Assembly: GCA_905221615.1 (NCBI GenBank)
Contig: CAJNDT010003779.1
Coordinates: forward strand, 372,001 to 436,000
Reading direction: 5' to 3'
DNA length: 64,000 nucleotides
From: Symbiodinium sp. CCMP2592
Taxonomy: Eukaryota; Sar; Dinophyceae; Suessiales; Symbiodiniaceae
The position numbers were made by a program, and so were the translations under genes. Below, piece after piece: positions 57,968-64,000 of this stretch. Each line of letters opens with the position of its first letter. Position 1 is the first letter of the stretch. The notes beneath the pieces were generated by a model that searched no databases, was not told where the DNA came from, and was given only the letters and a program-made list of their open reading frames with translations.

Positions 57968-58104
57968 TATGACCAGTCCCAAAATCCAGCCATTCTGAAC
58001 GCCCTTGATTCAAGAAAGATACCTGTAAGTTACAGGAGGGAAGGATCCTTAATCATTTCTCAGGTCACGGTTTAGTGACCTGCACCCCAATCCTTACGTC
58101 CTTG

Positions 58105-59760
58105 AAGCCTAAGCCCTAGACCCAAACGCTCTGAACCCTAACCCTAAATCCTAAACCTTAAACCCTAGACCCAAACGCTCTAAACCCTAACCCTAAATCC
58201 TAAACCTTAAACCCTAGACCCAAACGCTCTAAACCCTAACCCTAAATCCTAAACCTTACACCCTAGACCCAAACGCTCTAAACCCTAACCCTATATCCTA
58301 AACCTTAAACCCTAGACCCAAACGCTCTAAACCCTAACCCTAAATCCTAAACCTTACACCCTAGACCCAAACGCTCTAAACCCTAACCCTAAATCCTAAA
58401 CCTTAAACCCTAGACCCAAACGCTCTAAACCCTAACCCTAAATCCTAAACCTTACACCCTAGACCCAAACGCTCTAAACCCTTACCTTAATCCTAAACCT
58501 TCCACCCTAGACCCAAACGCTCTAAACCCTTACCCTAAATCCTAAACCTTAAACCCTAGACCCAAACGCTCTAAACCCTAACCCTAAATCCTAAACCTTA
58601 AACCCTAGACCCAAACGCTCTAAACCCTAACCCTAAATCCTAAACCTTACACCCTAGACCCAAACGCTCTAAACCCTAACCTTAAATCCTAAACCTTACA
58701 CCCTAGACCCAAACGCCTAAACCCTAACCCTAATCCTAAACCTTAAACCTAGACCCAAACGCTCTAAACCCTAACCCTAAATCCTAAACCTTACACCCTA
58801 GACCCAAACGCTCTAAACCCTAACCCTAAATCCTAAACCTTAAACCCCTAGACCCAAACGCTCTAAACCCTAACCTTAAATCCTAAACCTTACACCCTAG
58901 ACCCAAACGCTCTAAACCCTAACCCTAAATCCTGAACCTTAAACCCTAGACCCAAACGCTCTAAACCCTAACCCTAAATCCTAAACCTTAAACCCTAGAC
59001 CCAAACGCTCTGAACCCTAACCCTAAATCCTAAACCTTAAACCCTAGACCCAAACGCTCTAAACCCTAACCCTAAATCCTAAACCTTAAACCCTAGACCC
59101 AAACGCTCTAAACCCTAACCCTAAATCCTAAACCTTAAACCCTAGACCCAAACGCTCTAAACCCTAACCCTAAATCCTAAACCTTACACCCTAACCCAAA
59201 CGCTCTAAACCCTAACCCTAAATCCTAACCCTTACACCCTAGACCCAACGCTCTAAACCCTACCCGAAATCCTAAACTAAACCCTAGCCCAAACGCTCTA
59301 AACCCTACCCTAAACCCTAAACCTTAAACCCTAGACCCAAACCCTAAATCCTAAACCTAAACCCTAGACCAAGCTCTAACCCTAACCTAAATCCTAAACT
59401 TACACCAGACCCAAACGCTCTAACCTAACCTAATCCTAACCTTACACCTAGACCCAACGCTCTAAACCCTAACCCTAAATCCTAAACCTTAAACCCTAGA
59501 CCCAAACGCTCTAAACCATAACCTTAAATCCTAAACCTTACACCCTAGACCCAAACGCCCTAAACCCTAACCCTAAATCCTAAACCCTAAACCCTAGACC
59601 CAAACGCTCTAAACCCTAACCCTAAATCCTAAACCTTAAACCCTAGACCCAAACGCTCTAAACCCTAACCCTAAATCCTAAACCCTAAACCCTAGACCCA
59701 AACGCTCTAAACCCTAACCCTAAATCCTAAACCTTAAACCCTAGACCCAAACGCTCTGAA
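58105..59760 (-). repeat. Higher-order array, 49-bp unit
   Basis: About 33 copies of a 49-base unit containing CCTAGACCCAAACGCTC plus CCCTAAA-like parts. The period was counted at 58161-58210. The block 59260-59460 has many single-base losses. Confidence 0.85.
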
Positions 59761-60246
59761 CCCTAGCTCTAAACCCTAAACCTTACACCCTAGACCCAAA
59801 CGCTCTAAACCCTAAACCTTACACCCTAGACCCAAACGCTCTAAACCCTAAACCTTACACCCTAGACCCAAACGCTCTAAACCCTAAACCTTACACCCTA
59901 GACCCAAACGCTCTAAACCCTAAACCTTACACCCTAGACCCAAACGCTCTAAACCCTAAACCTTACACCCTAGACCCAAACGCTCTAAACCCTAAACCTT
60001 ACACCCTAGACCCAAACGCTCTAAACCCTAAACCTTACACCCTAGACCCAAACGCTCTAAACCCTAAACCTTACACCCTAGACCCAAACGCTCTAAACCC
60101 TAAACCTTACACCCTAGACCCAAACGCTCTAAACCCTAAACCTTACACCCTAGACCCAAACGCTCTAAACCCTAAACCTTACACCCTAGACCCAAACGCT
60201 CTAAACCCTAAACCTTACACCCTAGACCCAAACGCTCTAAACCCTA
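59761..60246 (-). repeat. Higher-order array, 36-bp unit
   Basis: About 13 near-perfect copies of a 36-base unit, counted at 60001, 60037 and 60073. It equals the 49-base unit minus 13 bases. Confidence 0.85.
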
Positions 60247-60441
60247 ACCCTAAATCCGAAAGCTCAAGCACCGTAAAACCCTGAACCCTGACCTCCAAGA
60301 GCCCTCTTATCTGACCGCCTGCTTGGAGGGGCTCCTTAAAAGGGATCTATAGGGATCCTTAAAGGGATCGATGGGGATCCTTAAAGGGATCTATAGGGAT
60401 CTTTAAAGGGATCTATGGGGTTTAGGCTAGGGTTTAGGGTC

Positions 60442-60553
60442 TACTTGGAGAGGCAAGTCGTTTATAAGTAGGGTTATAATTGGGGTAACTCCATTTCGGG
60501 TACTTATAACTCTACTCATAACCTACTTACTAAGTCCCCTGCGCCTCCAAGTA
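60442..60553. mobile_element. Foldback element, family A, GGGGCAGG subtype
   Basis: TACTTGGAGAGGCAAG to CCCCTGCGCCTCCAAGTA. The left arm lacks about 10 bases. Confidence 0.65.
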
Positions 60554-60562
60554 GACCCTAAG

Positions 60563-60655
60563 CTGTCTGGTGCCCAGTAGGGAATGGGGGAATGGTTTAT
60601 GGGGACTACTATTGGGGATTATATGGGGACTAGAAAAGGGATTCCATTCCCCCAA
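60563..60655. mobile_element. Foldback element, family D (right end worn)
   Basis: CTGTCTGGTGCCCAGTAGGG at the left matches 4643; the right side ends at GATTCCATTCCCCC. Confidence 0.55.
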
Positions 60656-62346
60656 CCCTAAACCCAAAACCCTAAACTCTAAACCCTAAACCAGGGAGTA
60701 AGCCCAGCAGGCAGCCCTCGTCATTTTGCCACTTCGCGAGTGGCACCTCCGGACTTCAGATGTGTAGCCGCTGGGCAGCGACAGAGCCCTAGAGAGTTTT
60801 ACTCGGTTGTATAGGCTTTTAACTCTGGGTTGCAGAAGAGATTATTGCATCAATCGGATTTCTATAGGGATTTGCAGCCTTTTTCAGGGCTTCAACAGGG
60901 CTGCTAGGTGTTTCATCGCGGTCTAAGTCTAAGGAGCTGGGAAGACTTTGCTTTCCCTGAACGAAGGCTTCGGGGGGCTCGCGGTTTAAGGTTTAGGGTT
61001 TAGGGCATTCATCACGGTTTCCAGGTTTCGAGTCTTTTTCTGGGTTTTCTCAGATTTTAAGATTGTTAGTTTTGCGTTTTGTTGTGTTTCCGGCCTTATG
61101 TTTTCCATAGAGTTTCGTGGGTCTAAATTGTTAGCTTTCTGCGTTTCTTGATATTGTTGGGTTTCTATATTGCTTCCCAAAATTTTGTAAAGCTTCTAGA
61201 GGAGTGTTGGAGATATGAATGCTGGTCGTCCTGATTGTTATGTTCCCCCGTACCCCATTCAGTCTTCTTCCTGTGAAGGCAATTGAGGTCCTCGAAACGT
61301 TTCAGCCTGAAGCCTACCCTTTACCCTAAACCCTAAACCCTGAACCCTAACCCTGTTGTTCAACAGCATACAAGTCTCAGAGCTCAGGCTTCTTGGGACA
61401 CAACGAGGCTTTGCGACAGCCCCTTGGGTGAAGTCCATAACAAGAGGGTTCTTCAGTGGAAAGGTTCCGTAGTAAGGAATCTGTGAAATAGAGATCTATA
61501 GAAGGGAATGTAAGTGTTGTATGTAAGGGTTCTACAACAGCAGGGGTTCTGTAGCAATTGTTCCATCAGAGGGCTCTGTTGGTTTGTGGGTTAGGGGTAG
61601 CCAATGGCCCTGTGCTTCCAAGGTTTATGCAGCAGAATTCAGACGTCGCAACACAGACGTTTGCTGACCCTAAACCCGCAACCCTAAACCCTAAGCCCCT
61701 AAACCCTACACCGTAACAGGGTTTTCCTTTTTGATGCTTGCATGCTTTGGCTTCAGATCCTAAGGCCGCTCCGGGATTCCGGACTTTGTGGGGTTTTCTG
61801 CTTGTTCCAGGGTTTAGATGCGACATGGGTTTAGGGTTTAGGGTTATATGAGGGTGTGGGTTTGGAGTTTATAGTTTTCGAAAACTACGGAACCCTAATA
61901 CAGTTCCCGAAATAATAGTAGGATCCTCAATAATAAGGACCCCAAAAGACGGTACCCATCATTTTCTGAAACTCTAAACCCTAAACCCTTTACAGAACCC
62001 TTATAGCTCCCTTACAGGGAGCCCTTAAAGGATCCCTTCAAAGGTAGACCCTAAATCCTAAACCCTAGACCCTAAACCGCTAAACTGCAGACCCTAAACG
62101 GTTAAACCCTAGACCCTAAACGGTTAAGCCCTAAAGCCTAGAGCGTTATGCCCTCAACCCTAAACGGTTAAACCCTAAACCCAAAACAGTTGAAGCCCAA
62201 GCCGCAGCCTAAGCCCTAAGGAGCCCGAGCTCTCGGATTCGTGGATTGAGGGTTGGAGCTTACCCTAATATACGGGTTTTGAATGATTAGAATAGGGTTC
62301 CTTTTAAAGGGGTCTACAAGGATTACTATTTGGGGTACTATTGGGG

Positions 62347-62456
62347 TTTAGTTTAGAGGCCTAAATAATTACCCATACTGTTGTGGGGGCTCCTTATCAT
62401 ATTTATAGTTTTCTGGGCCCCAAAACCCTATTCCAAGTATTAAGGCCTCTATATTA
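62347..62456. mobile_element. Foldback element, family B
   Basis: TTTAGAGGCCTAAATAATTA to TATTAAGGCCTCTATATTA. The ends are well paired. Confidence 0.6.
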
Positions 62457-62666
62457 AACCCTATTCTAATTATTCCGGTTTCTACATTGAACCCAATGAG
62501 TCCGAAATTTTTGGAGAATAGCTGCTCACTCAAATCATTCGGCGCTAAAACCGAAGGCACTGCAACTTGAAGCCCTCCCTGGAGATTCCAAAACCCCCTT
62601 GGTCTCAAGGAATGTACCCAGATCTACGGTTTAGGGTTTAGGGTTTAGGGTTCCGACACTCCTTAG

Positions 62667-62734
62667 TTACGGTAGATATACCTTGCATCGTATGAGGGAT
62701 CTTATCGTCATACGATGTAAGGTATATCCGTGAA
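62667..62734. mobile_element. Foldback element, family L
   Basis: TTACGGTAGATATACCTTGC arm with CATCGTATG pairs with CATACGATGTAAGGTATATC. Confidence 0.55.
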
Positions 62735-62948
62735 TACAGGATTTTAGACATGAGGCACTCGCACTGGAGACTCCTCCTAGTATAAACCATGTAGAACCCC
62801 TGAAAAGGAACCCTTAGAACTATATGGGAGTACATGGGCCCTTAAACCCTAAACCCTGAATCCCTTATAGAACCATTAAAGGAATCCCTCTTTGGGTACA
62901 TGGAGCCTTGGGGATGCAGGAGCCCTGGTCAAGAGGTCCCTTGTTGCG

Positions 62949-63085
62949 TACTTGGAGGGTCGGGGGACTTAGTAAGTAGGTAGTAAGTAGACTTATAAGT
63001 ACCCTAAAAAGGGACCCTAATTGGGGTTATGGTACTTATAAGTCACTAAAATAACCAGTTACTAAGTCCCCCGACCCTCCAAGTA
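62949..63085. mobile_element. Foldback element, family A, GGTCGGGGG subtype
   Basis: TACTTGGAGGGTCGGGGGAC to CCCCCGACCCTCCAAGTA; the terminal arms are perfect inverted copies. It lies 12 bases before the last ankyrin exon. Confidence 0.7.
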
Positions 63086-63097
63086 CCCCGGATCCAG

Positions 63098-63186
63098 GCT
63101 CATCGCGCACCGCGCGGACGTCACCGCCGTGAACGGCAGCGGTGCTACGGCTCTTCACTGGGCCGCAGCTGGGGACAACGTGGAAG
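63098..63186 (+). CDS. Ankyrin-repeat exon of the split gene (last visible)
   Basis: After GATCCAG it reads LIAHRADVTAVNGSGATALH, then WAAAGDNVE. L....ADV....G.TALHWAA..G is a textbook ankyrin repeat. GTGGAAG|GCGCAG is a possible GC donor. It begins 13 bases after a foldback element ending at 63085. The gene should continue beyond the window. Confidence 0.65.
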
Positions 63187-63536
63187 GCGCAGAAGGGTTC
63201 CGTCTTTAGAGTTTAGGTGTTGCCGTTTTGAGGATTACTATAGAAGTCGGACAATGCCAACTCTTAGGGTGCATTTGTGCAAATCTAGAAGCAACCCTAA
63301 ACCCCAAACCCTAAACCCTAAACCCCAAACCCTAAACCCTAAACCCTCAAGCAAATGATAAATAGAAGGTGTGTGTTGGACGGTTCGGATGGCAGGGTCA
63401 TGAGAATAGCAATAAGCATGTTGTGAAAAATGTCTTTTCATTGCAACTTTGTTGTTCCGCGAGAGCTCGAAAGCAGGGGCAGGGCAGGTTCGAGGCAGCA
63501 AAAAACAAAGCCACCTGCACCAAAAAAGCAAAAGCA

Positions 63537-63612
63537 AAAACCCTGTCAAAACCCGCCAAAACCCGCCCGAAACCCGCCAAAACCCGCCCGAAACCCGCCC
63601 GAAACCCGCCAA
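63537..63612. repeat. Short tandem repeat AAACCCGCC
   Basis: Seven or so units of 10-11 bases (AAACCCGCCA/AAACCCGCCCG). The ORFs crossing it are by-products. Confidence 0.7.
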
Positions 63613-63851
63613 AACTCCGGACCCAAACCCTACACACCTTCTATAAACCCTAAACCCCAAACCCTATAACCCCAGACCCTATAACCCTAAACCCTAAACC
63701 CTAAACCCTAAACCCCAAACCCTAAACCCTAAACCCTAAACCCTAAACCCCAAACCCTAAACTCTAAATGATGTTTTGCAGGAGTTCCCAAAACCCCGGA
63801 TCTGATCCGGGTTGAGGGACCCGGGCTGAATAACCAGTCTTGCCTGAAGAG

Positions 63852-63967
63852 CACTTGGAGGCCCTTTTGACTTAGTAAGTAGGGTTAGTAAGGTGGGTTA
63901 TGGGGTTTCTAACAGGGTTTCTAGGGGATACTAAGTAGACTTACTAAGTCAAAAGGGCCTCCAAGTA
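63852..63967. mobile_element. Foldback element, family A, TTTTGACTTAG subtype
   Basis: CACTTGGAGGCCCTTTTGAC to AAAAGGGCCTCCAAGTA. The terminal arms pair almost perfectly. Confidence 0.65.
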
Positions 63968-63968
63968 T

Positions 63969-64000
63969 ACCCAGACCCGCGGGAGGATCCAAAAAGTAGA
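63969..64000. mobile_element. Foldback element, family F (cut by window end)
   Basis: ACCCAGACCCGCGGGAGG then ATCCAAAAAGTAGA is the left end of family F. Confidence 0.5.

Larger units (their letters stand above)
60560..63090. other. Intronic filler before the last ankyrin exon
   Basis: Mixed telomere-like repeats and foldback elements with some T-rich unique text (60780-61300, 61380-61660). I see no convincing exon here, although the ankyrin series probably needs one. Confidence 0.35.

Noticed and set aside
58105-60246. True telomere
   Set aside because: The units are 49 and 36 bases with non-telomeric parts, and unique exon-bearing sequence continues on both sides.
1-64000. Dinoflagellate spliced-leader sequence or its relics
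   Set aside because: I looked for the conserved leader core (CCATTTTGGCTCAAG) by eye and did not find it; an exact search is needed to be sure.

Overview
The window looks like nuclear DNA of a dinoflagellate (my confidence about 0.85). Telomere-type heptamer repeats (TTTAGGG/CCCTAAA and decayed forms) are scattered in both orientations as filler rather than as a chromosome end. All recognisable genes lie on the + strand. Many introns open with GC, and one with GA, instead of GT. One split gene belongs to an ankyrin-linked family that I know mainly from dinoflagellate proteomes. No prokaryotic features, rRNA, tRNA or CRISPR array were seen.

Layout. (1) An 'exploded' gene seems to run through the whole window. 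Coding islands of about 60-100 bases at 1.34, 3.55, 8.99, 24.8, 26.3, 49.3, 53.5, 53.7, 54.7, 55.7, 56.4, 57.5 and 63.1 kb read, in this order and on this strand, as one protein family (SHQ...HPDP...VWYDY...SYVEKC...ankyrin repeats). Its introns are filled with telomere-like repeats and short foldback (MITE-like) elements. (2) Intron 2 holds an intact-looking retroelement (5288-8867) with identical split direct repeats in the order A1-ORF-B1-A2-B2 (PAT/Ngaro/DIRS layout), a reverse transcriptase-RNase H ORF and no visible tyrosine recombinase. (3) 13.0-17.35 kb is a different low-copy repeat region ending in a triplicated 734-768 bp unit. (4) 17.4-23.6 kb is a satellite of about 26 units built on AATTCTTATTCCC 13-mers. 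(5) 27.27-47.59 kb is an island almost free of telomere-like repeats, with three multi-exon genes: a 1575-aa RNase H-fold/transposase-like protein, a 577-aa cytosine-5 DNA methyltransferase, and a large unrecognised protein. A block of trinucleotide microsatellites and a 30-bp minisatellite separates the first two. (6) 47.6-64.0 kb returns to repeat filler with later exons of the split gene and a 2.1-kb higher-order array (49-bp then 36-bp units).

How they fit together. If the islands really form one gene, the 20-kb gene island and the retroelement are both nested inside its introns. The island could be ordinary intron-nested genes, a large cargo-bearing mobile element (transposase-like protein plus DNA methyltransferase), or the separator between two genes. 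Exon borders below were chosen by splice dinucleotides and by phase agreement, and they have not been tested with RNA data.
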